Assembly (NCBI RefSeq): GCF_002706425.1 | Contig: NZ_CP017713.1 | Span: forward strand, 806,001-870,000 | DNA: 64,000 nucleotides | From: Loigolactobacillus coryniformis subsp. coryniformis KCTC 3167 = DSM 20001 | Lineage (GTDB): Bacteria > Bacillota > Bacilli > Lactobacillales > Lactobacillaceae | Reading direction: 5' to 3' | Part shown: positions 1-8,990 of the stretch, one piece after another | Position numbering within the stretch: the stretch's first letter is position 1 | Layout of the letters: every line of letters starts with the position of its first letter | The notes under the pieces: model-generated | The model's input: only the letters and a program-made list of their open reading frames with translations | Told to the model about the DNA's origin: nothing | Databases searched by the model: none | Made by a program: the position numbers and the translations under genes

Positions 1-398
1 AATCCTGGTGTTAGTGAGTACAATAATGTATCAGTGACAAAGTAGCCAGCAATCACGATCAAACCGCCAACTAAAAGCGCGAATAATTGGACCTTGCGCA
101 CTGCTTGGTAGCCGATCCACCCAACAATAAAGCCTTCTAGGCCATGAACCACTAATGAAAAGACCATGTATTGTGAGTAACCGGAAATCAGATCCAGTAA
201 AAAGCCACTTAAACCGCCCACAAGTAAGCCAGTTCGGCGACCATAAAGTAGTGCCGCAATAAAGATCCCAGCGTCACAAAGATTGATATTCCCATGTGTC
301 ATCGGCACCGGAATAATAAAAATACGCGCGATCACAACATTTAATGCGATCAGTAGCGCCGGCAATACCAAGCGCTTAGCTAATTGATTTGTTTGCAT
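1..398 (-). CDS. ECF transporter S component (substrate-binding membrane subunit), 3' part outside the window
   Basis: The first 132 codons, read leftwards from an ATG at 398, give a very hydrophobic protein with several membrane helices. The stretch IPVPMTHGNINLCDAGIF followed by a Gly-rich helix and a second turn (SGFLLDLISGYSQYMVFS) is the pattern of S components of energy-coupling-factor vitamin importers (HmpT/PanT-like group). A strong Shine-Dalgarno (GGGGAGG on the minus strand, about 405-412) supports this start. S components pair with the shared EcfAA'T module, which is not in this window. The substrate cannot be told from sequence. The protein runs off the left edge, so its length is unknown. 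Confidence 0.75.
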   Translation of the reverse strand, partial: MQTNQLAKRLVLPALLIALNVVIARIFIIPVPMTHGNINLCDAGIFIAALLYGRRTGLLVGGLSGFLLDLISGYSQYMVFSLVVHGLEGFIVGWIGYQAVRKVQLFALLVGGLIVIAGYFVTDTLLYSLTPG

Positions 399-450
399 AA
401 AATAACCTCCCCAAGTAAATAAATTTTAGTATTTCTTAATTGCACTTATT

Positions 451-479
451 TTGACAAGTAAAAAAAGTTTAGGTATGCT
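451..479 (+). promoter_or_regulatory. Sigma-A type promoter for the GNAT gene
   Basis: TTGACA (451-456) and TATGCT (474-479) are separated by 17 bp, close to the vegetative consensus. The predicted transcript would have a leader of about 120 nt before the GTG at 609. The leader is AT-rich; I see no riboswitch in it. Confidence 0.6.
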
Positions 480-608
480 TAAACTAGCGTTAAGAAAAAA
501 GCTAAATTGTTTTTTTATATTAATGCTAATTTGCTTAAATAAATTAGATTATTTTTAATAATATGATTCATTTAGGTAACTATAAAAATTTAAGAAAGTA
601 GTGTTACT

Positions 609-1199
609 GTGATAATACGAGAAGCAACACCTGATGATGCGGGCCAGATAGCCCCCTTGATCAACCTGATCTACGATGAAATGCAATTAGACGAACTTGA
701 AGACGTTCCTGAAGGTGACTTACTGAAGGTCATCAGGGCAGCTTACCAGTTACCGACTTATTTGTCGGGGATGGCAACTACCGTGGTGGCCGAAATCAAC
801 CAACGGATCGTGGGTGTGGCTTTCGGCTATCCTGACAAAAATGAGGATCATGTCGACGCCATACTGACGAAGATCTCCCAGCGCGTCAAAAGTTTTCAAA
901 CTCAACCCCTGATTCCTGATTCCGAAGCATTCAATAATGAATGGTATCTTGATTCGATCGCCGTTGACCCTAATTATCAGGGCAAAGGGATCGGTAGTCA
1001 ACTGCTTAAAGCCTTGCCGCGCCTTGTTAAAAATAGCGGCCTGTCTACGATCGGCTTGAACGTTGACTTTGCTAATCCTGGTGCAAAGCGTTTGTATCAG
1101 GGCCATGACTTTGAAACTGTCGGAACGATGATGATCGGGGATCATCATTATTATCACATGCAACTTGACTTAGACGATGCACCGGCAATTGCCAGCTAG
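609..1199 (+). CDS. GNAT family N-acetyltransferase
   Basis: This 196-residue protein carries the acetyl-CoA pyrophosphate-binding loop DPNYQGKGIGSQLLKALP near residues 120-137 and the C-terminal NPGAKRLYQGHDFE strand-helix of GNAT enzymes. It should transfer an acetyl group from acetyl-CoA to an amine of a small molecule or protein; the acceptor is unknown. The start is a GTG with a moderate AAGAAAG upstream. It is a single-gene unit, with its own promoter at 451-479 and a hairpin terminator directly after the stop. Confidence 0.85.
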   Translation: MIIREATPDDAGQIAPLINLIYDEMQLDELEDVPEGDLLKVIRAAYQLPTYLSGMATTVVAEINQRIVGVAFGYPDKNEDHVDAILTKISQRVKSFQTQPLIPDSEAFNNEWYLDSIAVDPNYQGKGIGSQLLKALPRLVKNSGLSTIGLNVDFANPGAKRLYQGHDFETVGTMMIGDHHYYHMQLDLDDAPAIAS

Positions 1200-1208
1200 T
1201 CGTGTCAT

Positions 1209-1244
1209 GGCCAACTATTCGCAACCGAGTAGTTGGCTTTTTTT
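1209..1244 (+). terminator. Rho-independent terminator after the GNAT gene
   Basis: GCCAACTA pairs with TAGTTGGC around a 13-nt loop and is followed by seven T residues. Confidence 0.85.
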
Positions 1245-1349
1245 AATGCGTTTAAGCTTGAGTGGACTTACAACCTAGAAAAATAATTTATACTAAGAAT
1301 AAATAATAGTGATATCATTTTTTTCGGGTAATTTAAAGGGGCGCTGGTA

Positions 1350-2462
1350 ATGGTTCTGCATTTGTTTAATACGTTTTTCTGGTCGTTTTTCTTTGCGATC
1401 GGCTATATTTCAATTTATCGGCGAATTGAAGAGGGCACGATTCGCTGGTACCGTTCAAAACAAGTGATGCTAAGATTTGGTGAATTGGCTTTAGTCGTCT
1501 ATGCGAGTTCAGTTGAAATTAGTTTGCGGATCCTACATCATTTTTTAACGACCAATCTGTGGACGATGGTCAATTTACAAACGGTGGTTGCGTTGTATAC
1601 TTGTTTGACGCTGCGTAACAAAGGTGCCAACCTACTTTTCTTGTTAGTGACACTGGCAACATTTGGCTCCTACGGTACGTTAACTTGGGGGCTATGGTTG
1701 GCCTTGATCGGTTTGTTGATCATTTTATTTGTGGTCAACCTGCAAAGTGCGTGGTTAGTTGGCAGTCTTAGCCGCTACTTGGCATTTGTCCTGCCATTTG
1801 GCACGTTTACTTGGCTGCTATTCAAGGCCTTTTATGCGTTTAGCTGGCAATCACTGTTGGTGCAGTTGTTTTGTTACGTTTGCGTTGAGACAATCGTTTT
1901 TCAATACAGTATCTTGCTAAAGAATCGCGGTGCGGCCAGCGCCAAGTTGATCTACGAAACGATGCATGATCGGTTGACCGGCGTGCCTAATTGGGCGAAG
2001 TTCAATCAGGATTTTCAGCTGTATCATGAACTAATGTTGAGTACCCAGATCAATGAGATCGTTTTGGTGGCGATCGATATCGATCATTTTAAACAGATCA
2101 ACGATACGTATGGGCATTTAGCCGGCAATGCGGTGTTGACCAGCTTTGCCCATAACCTACAAACCTATATTCACCAAGTAAATTCGGAATGGGAAGTTTA
2201 CCGTGCTGGTGGCGAGGAATTTAATGTGATCATGGCCGAGATCGACCAAGCCGCAGCAAAACAGGTGGTTGAAGCTTATCGCCAGCAATTACATGAGCTA
2301 CACGTCATGTATGAAGGAAATAAGATCAACGTTACCGCCTCGGTGGGCATGACTAAGCTGCAAGGCAACGATGTGCAGGCCGAAGATACGATCAAACGGG
2401 CGGACCAGTATTTGTATCAAGCTAAGCAAGCTGGGCGTGACGCGGTCATTGCGGGCTATTGA
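1350..2462 (+). CDS. Membrane-bound diguanylate cyclase (GGDEF domain)
   Basis: The 370-residue protein has six or so hydrophobic helices in residues 1-190 and a GGDEF domain from about 200 to 370. The signature loop reads AGGEEF, a catalytically competent variant, and the metal/substrate motif DIDHFKQINDTYGH is intact. It should make cyclic di-GMP from two GTP. No RxxD inhibitory site lies five residues before GGEEF (the sequence there is EWEVYRA), so product inhibition through the classical I-site is unlikely. SD AAGGGG lies upstream of the ATG. No PilZ or EAL partner is in the window. The sensory N-terminus resembles no family I can name. Confidence 0.9.
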   Translation: MVLHLFNTFFWSFFFAIGYISIYRRIEEGTIRWYRSKQVMLRFGELALVVYASSVEISLRILHHFLTTNLWTMVNLQTVVALYTCLTLRNKGANLLFLLVTLATFGSYGTLTWGLWLALIGLLIILFVVNLQSAWLVGSLSRYLAFVLPFGTFTWLLFKAFYAFSWQSLLVQLFCYVCVETIVFQYSILLKNRGAASAKLIYETMHDRLTGVPNWAKFNQDFQLYHELMLSTQINEIVLVAIDIDHFKQINDTYGHLAGNAVLTSFAHNLQTYIHQVNSEWEVYRAGGEEFNVIMAEIDQAAAKQVVEAYRQQLHELHVMYEGNKINVTASVGMTKLQGNDVQAEDTIKRADQYLYQAKQAGRDAVIAGY

Positions 2463-2467
2463 ATAAG

Positions 2468-2500
2468 AAAACCTCAGGAAAAGATTCCCGAGGTTTTTTA
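2468..2500. terminator. Bidirectional terminator between convergent genes
   Basis: AAACCTC and GAGGTTTTTT form the outer stem, with GGAA/TTCC inside. A runs on one side and T runs on the other allow use from both strands (GGDEF gene ends at 2462, reductase gene at 2502). Confidence 0.8.
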
Positions 2501-2501
2501 G

Positions 2502-3494
2502 TTACGCAATTGAGGTGCTGTGTAAAGGCTGTTTACGTTCTGGATAAAGTGATTCTGCAATGTGGTTGACTGCAGTCGGTGCTTCACCAAAGCCCGCGGC
2601 GATCAGTTTGGTTTTGCCGGAGTAGGTAACACTATCGCCAATGCCATAAATACCCGCGATCGTAGTCGCCATATTCTGGTCAACGGGTAAGGCCCGATGT
2701 TCTAGCGGTAAGCCCCAATCGCGCAGAACGTGATTATCAGCGGTAAAGCCGTAGTTGACCAGTAGGGCGTCAACATTCAATGTTTGTTCAGCAGAACCTT
2801 TAGCTTGTTTCAGTTGTAGCGCCAAACCTGTTGCCTGCTTGGTCAATTGCGTGATGTTGTAAGGTGTGACTAATTCAACACTGGAGGCTTCCAGTCGCTT
2901 CACATTTGCCTCTAAACCGCGAAAACGCGGCCGGCGATGAATCAAATAAACTTTTTGTGCAACGGCTTCTAGGGTCAACGCCCAATCAATCGCCGAATCA
3001 CCGCCACCAGCGATCGCCACCGTTTTGCCGGTAAAATCAGCGACATTTTTAACGAAGTAAAAGACTTCTTTACCGTCTAACTTAGGGTCATAATTAACTG
3101 CCAGCGGTCGTGGGGAAAAGGCACCACCGCCGATGGCAACAATGATCTGTCGAGTATGGGTGATGCGTTTAGTCGTAGTCAAAATAAACTCGTCGTTGTT
3201 TTTTTCTAAGCCAAGCACTTCTTCGTCGCAGAAAACTTGTGGCTTGAAATCGGTGAATTGTAGCATCTGTTCCTGCAAACTATGGACCAATTCGCGACCT
3301 TTAATGTGCGGAAAACCAGCCACATCGCGAATGATCTTTTCCGGATAAAGCGCAGCAACTTGGTCGCCTAACTGGGGTAAACTTTCGATCAGCTGGGTAT
3401 CCAGCTCACGTAATCCGGCGTAGAATGCGGCAAACATACCGATCGGGCCGCCACCGATCACGGTTAAGTCATAAAGATGCGTATCTTGCTGCAT
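2502..3494 (-). CDS. Ferredoxin/flavodoxin--NADP(+) reductase, thioredoxin reductase-like type
   Basis: The 330-residue flavoprotein has an N-terminal FAD-binding GGGPIG motif (about 14-19) and a central NADPH-binding GGGDSAIDWA (about 164-173). It lacks the CxxC redox pair of thioredoxin reductase, which identifies the ferredoxin-NADP reductase type 2 family. It moves electrons between NADPH and ferredoxin or flavodoxin. The flavodoxin (15682) and sulfite reductase (13944) nearby suggest it supplies electrons for sulfite reduction; that link is inference. SD AGGAGG precedes the ATG. The next minus-strand gene upstream is metY, 52 bp away, so the two may be one transcript under the metY T-box. 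Confidence 0.88.
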   Translation of the reverse strand: MQQDTHLYDLTVIGGGPIGMFAAFYAGLRELDTQLIESLPQLGDQVAALYPEKIIRDVAGFPHIKGRELVHSLQEQMLQFTDFKPQVFCDEEVLGLEKNNDEFILTTTKRITHTRQIIVAIGGGAFSPRPLAVNYDPKLDGKEVFYFVKNVADFTGKTVAIAGGGDSAIDWALTLEAVAQKVYLIHRRPRFRGLEANVKRLEASSVELVTPYNITQLTKQATGLALQLKQAKGSAEQTLNVDALLVNYGFTADNHVLRDWGLPLEHRALPVDQNMATTIAGIYGIGDSVTYSGKTKLIAAGFGEAPTAVNHIAESLYPERKQPLHSTSIA

Positions 3495-3546
3495 TGAGCG
3501 TCCTCCTATTGTTCATTAAAGTTAATTTTAGTCGGTGTCGCCAATC

Positions 3547-4821
3547 TTAAATCTGTGCCAGTGCTTGATCCAAATCAGCGATCAAGTCATCAACGTTTTC
3601 GATCCCAATCGATAAACGAATCAAATCTGGCGTGATCCCCGTTTGTTTCAGCTCTTCCGCATTTAATTGGGCATGGGTCGTTGAAGCGGGATGAATGATC
3701 AAAGAATGGGCGTCACCAACGTTAGCCAATAAGGAGAACAGCTCAAGGTGTTCGATCAAGGCTTTACCAGCGGCCTCGCCGCCTTTAAGCCCAATGGTGA
3801 AGATCGAACCCGCACCTTTAGGAAAATATTTTTCGGCCAAGTCATGGTACGGGCTGTCGGCTAATTCGGGATAGTTGACCCAAGCGACCTTGGGATGCTC
3901 GTTTAAGTAGTTGACGATCTTGCGGGCGTTGCTGACATGACGCTCAACCCGTAGCGATAAGCTTTCCAGGCCTTGGATCAACAAGAACGAATTGAAGGGA
4001 CTGATCGTACCACCGAGATCACGCAAGGATTGAGCGCGCACTTTCGTGGTAAATACCGCTGGGGCAACGTCGGTCCAAACTAAGCCATTATATTGTGGAT
4101 CAGGTGTGGTGAAACCAGGGTAACGGCCGCTAGCCGCATAATCAAATTGACCGTTTTCTACGATCACACCGCCCATGGTCGTGCCGTGGCCGCCGATAAA
4201 TTTAGTCGCCGAATGAACGACCACGTCAACACCGTGATCAAGTGGTTGGATCAAGTATGGTGTGCCGAAAGTATTATCGGCGATTAGGATCAAGCCGTGC
4301 TTATGGGCAATTGCGGCCACAGCCTCTAGGTCGATCAAGTTGATGCCCGGGTTACCGATGGTTTCTACATACAAAGCTTTGGTGTGCTCATTGATCGCAG
4401 TTTCAAAGTTAGCCGGATCATCGGGGTCAACGAAATGCGTCGTGATACCCAGCTTTTTCAAAGTGACGCTGAACAGATCGTAAGTGCCACCGTACAAGGT
4501 GCTTGCTGACACAATTTCGTCACCAGCATCAGCCACATTAAGGATCGCCGCGGTAATCGCCGCGGAGCCTGTCGCTAAAGCAACACCGGCAGTCCCATTT
4601 TCCAAAGCCGCTACTCGTTTTTCCAACACATCGGTGGTCGGATTAGTTAAGCGGGTGTAAATATTACCGGCGTCGGTCAAAGCAAAGCGGCCAGCGGCTT
4701 GGGCGGCGTCTTTGAACACGTAAGAAGTGGTTTGGTAAATTGGTACAGCGCGGGCACCAGTTTCATCGACCGTTTGACCAGCAGTAACTTGTAATGTTTC
4801 AAAATTTAATTTTTTACTCAT
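3547..4821 (-). CDS. metY: O-acetylhomoserine sulfhydrylase (homocysteine synthase)
   Basis: This 424-residue protein is a full-length Cys/Met-metabolism PLP enzyme. The PLP lysine lies in [15 protein letters not shown] (about 206-220), and the long form with [17 protein letters not shown] and a C-terminal IHPASTTH is typical of MetY rather than the shorter MetB/MetC enzymes. It condenses O-acetylhomoserine with sulfide to give homocysteine. An AUG-specifier T-box leader precedes it, which agrees with a role in methionine synthesis. SD GGAGG (minus strand) is a few bases from the ATG. Cystathionine gamma-synthase activity cannot be excluded. Confidence 0.92.
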   Translation of the reverse strand: MSKKLNFETLQVTAGQTVDETGARAVPIYQTTSYVFKDAAQAAGRFALTDAGNIYTRLTNPTTDVLEKRVAALENGTAGVALATGSAAITAAILNVADAGDEIVSASTLYGGTYDLFSVTLKKLGITTHFVDPDDPANFETAINEHTKALYVETIGNPGINLIDLEAVAAIAHKHGLILIADNTFGTPYLIQPLDHGVDVVVHSATKFIGGHGTTMGGVIVENGQFDYAASGRYPGFTTPDPQYNGLVWTDVAPAVFTTKVRAQSLRDLGGTISPFNSFLLIQGLESLSLRVERHVSNARKIVNYLNEHPKVAWVNYPELADSPYHDLAEKYFPKGAGSIFTIGLKGGEAAGKALIEHLELFSLLANVGDAHSLIIHPASTTHAQLNAEELKQTGITPDLIRLSIGIENVDDLIADLDQALAQI

Positions 4822-4852
4822 GATAAAGCCTCCAGTTTTTTGTTTAGAGTGA

Positions 4853-4891
4853 TTGAAAAAGCGGGTAGATTATGTAATAATCTGCTTTTTC
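4853..4891 (-). other. Nested hairpin in the metY leader
   Basis: An AGATTAT/ATAATCT inner stem is nested in an AAAAAGC/GCTTTTT outer stem, between the T-box terminator and the metY start. It could be a second attenuator, an mRNA-stabilising hairpin or a chance palindrome. It is symmetric, so strand use is unclear. Confidence 0.35.
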
Positions 4892-5005
4892 AACTACGTT
4901 TACGCTAAAGCAGACATAAGCTAACTTTGCGTTTTTTGTCACATATTGTTTATGTAACTTTGGTGCAACGATCCTGGTGCACTCGCCTCCTTCTTCTTGC
5001 GCAAA

Positions 5006-5263
5006 TAAAAACCGCCGCCCCCGTGCTAAATCAGCACAAGGGACGACGGTCATCGCGTTACCACCCAAATTCGTATCGACCTCACGATCAATACCTTAAA
5101 AAGTACAGTTATATACTCGGCAAAGTATCGCTTGCTAACGGTGCGGCTGCACTGGCTCCAAGTTCATCTTCATCAAGCTTGTGCTGTTTCTTTCCACCAA
5201 CTGAAACTCGCTGTAAACACAAACAAGACTACTCTTCTTTTCGTCGCCATGAATATTAACTTG
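5006..5263 (-). promoter_or_regulatory. T-box riboswitch, apparent methionine (AUG) specifier, controlling metY
   Basis: Read on the minus strand, the leader has a stem I apical region with GGTGGAAAG, then the specifier segment GAAGATGAAC (AUG codon at plus positions 5165-5167). The T-box GGGTGGTAACGCGA lies at 5053-5066, and a strong terminator (GACCGTCGTCCC...GGGCGGCGG plus T run) at 5006-5051. Uncharged tRNA-Met would stabilise the antiterminator and let transcription reach metY. The specifier is assigned by position relative to the apical loop and by its match to three other T-boxes in this window; I did not fold it. Confidence 0.88.
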
Positions 5264-5269
5264 TGTCTT

Positions 5270-5298
5270 AAACTAGCATCATCTTTTTTTAATGTCAA
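5270..5298 (-). promoter_or_regulatory. Promoter of the metY T-box leader
   Basis: On the minus strand TTGACA (plus 5293-5298) and TAGTTT (plus 5270-5275) are 17 bp apart. Transcription would start near 5263. The IS1380-like element ends only about 65 bp upstream. Confidence 0.6.
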
Positions 5299-5362
5299 GC
5301 TCATTTTTAAAATTAATTATTTTATCGATCTTATGCTAAAATGACCTATAGCGTTGATATAT

Positions 5363-7049
5363 CCTGAATTATGCATATCTTTTCCTAAACCTTAACGAGA
5401 ATGCTGCTACACCATCGTTTTACCTTTGATTGAGGGTTTCACCAAAATGGTGTACCAAAAAAGCACCTTCCGTGTTATTGTTATAGCGACCAAACAATAA
5501 CGAACACAGGAGATGCCTCATGACTAACTTACACGAAACCCAACTGCGATTCAACCCTAAAATCAAAATTAAGACTGATGATGTTCAACTTTCAAATAAC
5601 GCAGGCCTGTTGTTTTACGCCGAATTTAAGCACGCAGCTGGTCTTGACCAAATTATTGATCAAGCGGCGGCACAATTAAGCGAAAAACGTATTGGCCCTC
5701 ATTATTCTAAAACTAGCTTACTCAATCAAATGCTGGAACTGAATATTGCCGGTTACGGCAATGATGTCGCGGCCGACGCGCTACAACACGACCCAGTCAT
5801 GAAACAGGTCCATGGGACGACTGATTTAGCACCCCAACCGACTATTTCTCGTTTTTTAAGTGCGCTAACTTGTGATGATGTTCTGCACTTGAACCGTTTG
5901 ATTTTAACCTTGGCGCTCGATTATATCAGGACTAACCATATTGACACGGTCATGCTTGATGTTGATTCGACGCATTATGATACCTTTGGTCATCAAGAAG
6001 CTGCTAGTTTCAATGCGCATTATGGGGTTACTGGTTTCCATCCGCTAGTGGCCTATATCGCGCAGCTGAATTTGCTTTTAGGAATCAAGCAACGTCCAGG
6101 CAATCAGTACACCAGCACTGGTGTCAAAGAATTCTTAGCCCCGATCTTTGCGGTTTTTTGCGAATTGCCGTTTGATGTTCAGTTGATTTTACGCGGTGAT
6201 AGTGGTTTTGCGACGCCTGAGCTTTATACGCTCTGCGAATTTTATGATGTAAAATATGTGATCCGCCTGAAGCGAAACGCCGCTTTAGACCAACTAGCTG
6301 ATGAATTCACACCAGTAGTGCCCAAGCATTTTGATCAGAATTCGGTCATCTATGGTGAATTCAACTACGCGGCCAAGAGCTGGTCGATTGATCGGCGCGT
6401 CCTAGTAAAATCGACGCATCAAGTAGGTGAACTATTCTTTGAACGGCAATATGTGGTCACTAATATGACTGAAGCCGGGGTCAAATTATTGTACTTAGCC
6501 TATCAAAAGCGTGGGGCCATGGAAAACCTGATCAAAGAAAGTAAAGCCGGCTTTTTTATGGATAAGACGAATAGCCACACCTTTACTGCCAATGCCGCGC
6601 GGGCAACTATCAGCGGCATTGCCTATAACTTGATTGCCTTGATGAAGTTAATGGCCTTACCAAAAGAGCAGCGCAACACGACCATTAGTACACTACGCTT
6701 TCAAATCTTTCACGTTGCTGGAAAACTAGCCCGTCACGCCGGAAAAATAATCATTCATCTGGCGCAAAGCAACGTCTTTAGCCAGCAGATCGAAGCCTTA
6801 TTAGCTAACATTCACACGTTAAGCCCCTTAGTGACCAACTAAGAAAATAGCGCAGTTACTTTTAAAATTATTGTGTTTGACCAAGGGATTAGTGGCTACT
6901 TTTTTGACGCGATCAAGTATGAAAACTAATCAAACTAACTAAATTAAGTCAAACTTGGCTAGTCATGACTAGCCCAAGTCGTGAATATAGAGAAATTACG
7001 TAAAACTGATAATTTGGCCAATCAATTTGATGCATATGCATAATTCAGG
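5363..7049 (+). mobile_element. IS1380-family insertion sequence, apparently intact
   Basis: Terminal inverted repeats CCTGAATTATGCATAT are identical at 5363-5378 and, inverted, at 7034-7049. TATAT occurs immediately outside both ends (5358-5362 and 7050-7054), a plausible 5-bp target duplication. At 1687 bp with a single 440-codon transposase, size and layout fit IS1380. It lies between the metY leader promoter and a second insertion sequence. Confidence 0.85.
5520..6842 (+). CDS. IS1380-family transposase
   Basis: The 440-residue DDE transposase is full length. It shows acidic catalytic positions in LDVDST (about residue 142) and RGDSGFA (about residue 224). It also has the Y-x2-R-x3-E-x6-K signature as YQKRGAMENLIKESK. 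The N-terminal region LSNNAGLLFYAEF is characteristic of IS1380 members. SD GGAG precedes the ATG. No frameshift or stop is present, so the enzyme is probably active. Confidence 0.92.
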   Translation: MTNLHETQLRFNPKIKIKTDDVQLSNNAGLLFYAEFKHAAGLDQIIDQAAAQLSEKRIGPHYSKTSLLNQMLELNIAGYGNDVAADALQHDPVMKQVHGTTDLAPQPTISRFLSALTCDDVLHLNRLILTLALDYIRTNHIDTVMLDVDSTHYDTFGHQEAASFNAHYGVTGFHPLVAYIAQLNLLLGIKQRPGNQYTSTGVKEFLAPIFAVFCELPFDVQLILRGDSGFATPELYTLCEFYDVKYVIRLKRNAALDQLADEFTPVVPKHFDQNSVIYGEFNYAAKSWSIDRRVLVKSTHQVGELFFERQYVVTNMTEAGVKLLYLAYQKRGAMENLIKESKAGFFMDKTNSHTFTANAARATISGIAYNLIALMKLMALPKEQRNTTISTLRFQIFHVAGKLARHAGKIIIHLAQSNVFSQQIEALLANIHTLSPLVTN

Positions 7050-7122
7050 TATATAACTGTTTCTAAAGAAAATTGGCTAAGGTAACTAAAGACGCTAATT
7101 TAAGGGCCCTTTATGGAAGTTA

Positions 7123-8606
7123 CAGCACTTTACAGCTTTTCACTGACCCCCGACCAACAAGAAGCCAACCACTGAATCACCACTTTGGCCGGTGTTGTTT
7201 TTAACCGCCTTTGCACTTGCCGCGCTAAACTAGCCAAAAACAGCGCCGCTTGAATTTGCCGACTTAACCAGAGTTTGCGTTCACGCAAACTTTTGGTTAC
7301 CAAAAAAGCTAAACTAGGTTGGGTCAATGGCAATACGATCATCAAGGTATACGCCGTATTCAATAAATGATGATCGGCTTCAATCTTGGCTACTGAACGC
7401 ACGGCGTAATCACCGAAGTGCCAGAATGTTTTCATTTCATAAAAATAGGTCTCGATCGCCCAACGTTTTTGATAGTAGGCCAACGCTCGTAGCGCTGGCG
7501 CAGGGGCGCTGGTCTCCGGCGTCCGATAGGTGAGCTGGGTCGGATCAACGGCTAGGGTTTCGGTTGTGATCGCCGCTAATTCTTCGGGCGCGCTCGTCGC
7601 CATGAACAGACGACAAGTCGTCTTGCGTTGTACGCGGATCATGTAAACTGGCTGGGGCATCAAGCGTGTCAGACACCGCACTATACCGATCTGATCTCCG
7701 GCCGAACAAAGATTTAATGCAATATTTCCCAAATGGATCTGGTCACCATATTTCCGCGGCCGACCGCGCTTACCGGTGCGTTTGGGTAAGCCAAACATGG
7801 CGGTATCTTTACGCACATTGGCGATCATAGCTAGATTAGGTTGCGTCATGACCAGTTGGTTGATCTCAGCTTTGGGATACCAACTGTCACACAGTAGGAA
7901 CACTTGTTGGTCGCTGGCGATCGATTTCAAAGTCGTCTTGATCATTTGCGCCGCTTGCTGGTATTTGGTCGCCTGTTCCGCCTGATAAAGGTGCGTGGCT
8001 AACGGCAAGAACGTATAAACTGGCTGGTCATCTTGGTCCCGCTGTGTTGGGATCATCAGACCTAAAGTAACGAAATCATGGGCATTGACGAGCCGCTTAC
8101 CCGTATGTGCGGCGTGATCGAATAGATATTTGACGCCGGTAAATTTGTGGCCGAACTTGGGTTGGACCGTGTCATCCAGAACCAATAATAAGGGCAAGTC
8201 CTGACAAGTAGTGGGAATCAAGGTCAGTAAATACGTCAAGTTGCGCACTTCTAACTGTGGCAAGTGGTCACCGATCACTGCCAAAGCCCGATAAAACGTG
8301 TTCAAAGAATGCTTCGTCACCCGGCCCAGAAATTGTTCAAATAAGTGGCGGATCGAGTGGCGGTCACCGATCACTAACAACGCTAGACACAACCAAAAAT
8401 AGTTAAGGCCCATTGGCTTAGACAAGCCAGCCGCTTTTAAATCAAAAAAATAGGCGTGGAGGGTGGTTAAAAGTGATGATTTTTGATAAAATGAGTTCAA
8501 CACGAATCCTTCTTTCTGAGTGGTTTTTAGACGAACTCATTTTAGCAAAGAATAGGCATTCGTGCCTTTTTATATCCAAATTTTTTTAAAAAGCTGTAAA
8601 GTGCTG
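7123..8606 (-). mobile_element. IS4-superfamily insertion sequence with 7-bp target duplication, apparently intact
   Basis: Perfect 18-bp inverted repeats CAGCACTTTACAGCTTTT end the element (7123-7140 and 8589-8606). GAAGTTA flanks both sides (7116-7122 and 8607-8613). The transposase stop codon lies inside the left repeat. The 1484-bp element stands 73 bp from the IS1380-like element and just upstream of the LysR T-box promoter (8648). Confidence 0.92.
7130..8503 (-). CDS. IS4-superfamily transposase
   Basis: The 457-residue DDE transposase has catalytic acidic residues in LVLDDTVQPKFG and LLCDSWYPK and the YREK box as YQKRWAIETYFYEMK. A basic patch TGKRGRPRKYG sits mid-protein. The reading frame is open throughout and ends in the terminal repeat. 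I do not assign it to IS4 versus IS701 with certainty. Confidence 0.9.
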   Translation of the reverse strand: MLNSFYQKSSLLTTLHAYFFDLKAAGLSKPMGLNYFWLCLALLVIGDRHSIRHLFEQFLGRVTKHSLNTFYRALAVIGDHLPQLEVRNLTYLLTLIPTTCQDLPLLLVLDDTVQPKFGHKFTGVKYLFDHAAHTGKRLVNAHDFVTLGLMIPTQRDQDDQPVYTFLPLATHLYQAEQATKYQQAAQMIKTTLKSIASDQQVFLLCDSWYPKAEINQLVMTQPNLAMIANVRKDTAMFGLPKRTGKRGRPRKYGDQIHLGNIALNLCSAGDQIGIVRCLTRLMPQPVYMIRVQRKTTCRLFMATSAPEELAAITTETLAVDPTQLTYRTPETSAPAPALRALAYYQKRWAIETYFYEMKTFWHFGDYAVRSVAKIEADHHLLNTAYTLMIVLPLTQPSLAFLVTKSLRERKLWLSRQIQAALFLASLARQVQRRLKTTPAKVVIQWLASCWSGVSEKL

Positions 8607-8647
8607 GAAGTTAAAAAAATGACCAAAATATTTTCTAATTTAGCGGC

Positions 8648-8677
8648 TTGACAAATTCAATTAAATTCCCGTATGCT
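8648..8677 (+). promoter_or_regulatory. Promoter of the LysR T-box leader
   Basis: TTGACA (8648-8653) and TATGCT (8672-8677) with an 18-bp spacer; the predicted start is near 8684. It begins 35 bp after the IS target duplication, so the insertion spared it. Confidence 0.6.
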
Positions 8678-8683
8678 AACGCT

Positions 8684-8958
8684 TGATCAGAATTAAATAA
8701 ACCGACATTGAACAGAAGAGTAATTGGTGCTGAAAAGGCAGTGACCCTTGGCAAGTGGAAAAAGGGCTTGGCGGTACTGACGAAGATGAGCTGGGAGTCG
8801 CGGCTAAGTTAACGCTTAGTCGCCGGTAGCAACCGTTATTTTGCTAGGTATCAACTGGTACTGACTGAGATGTGTATTGTGAGATATGCATGAAATAGGG
8901 TGGCAACACGACGAAACGTCCCTTTGCAAATAATTTATTTGCGCCGGGGCGTTTTTTT
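8684..8958 (+). promoter_or_regulatory. T-box riboswitch, apparent AUG specifier, controlling a LysR regulator
   Basis: The leader contains a stem I apical segment with AAGTGGAAAAAGG, a specifier segment CGAAGATGAGC (AUG at 8786-8788), the T-box AGGGTGGCAACACGA (8897-8911) and a terminator with ACGTCCC/GGGGCGT arms and seven T residues (8915-8958). A transcription factor gene under a methionine T-box means the regulator itself rises on methionine starvation. Confidence 0.87.
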
Positions 8959-8990
8959 GTGGCCAAAAAAACATTGAAAGGATGATCGCC

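Noticed and set aside
4844-5068. Open reading frame of 74 codons on the minus strand
   Set aside because: It lies inside the metY T-box antiterminator/terminator region and has no SD; it is leader RNA, not a gene.
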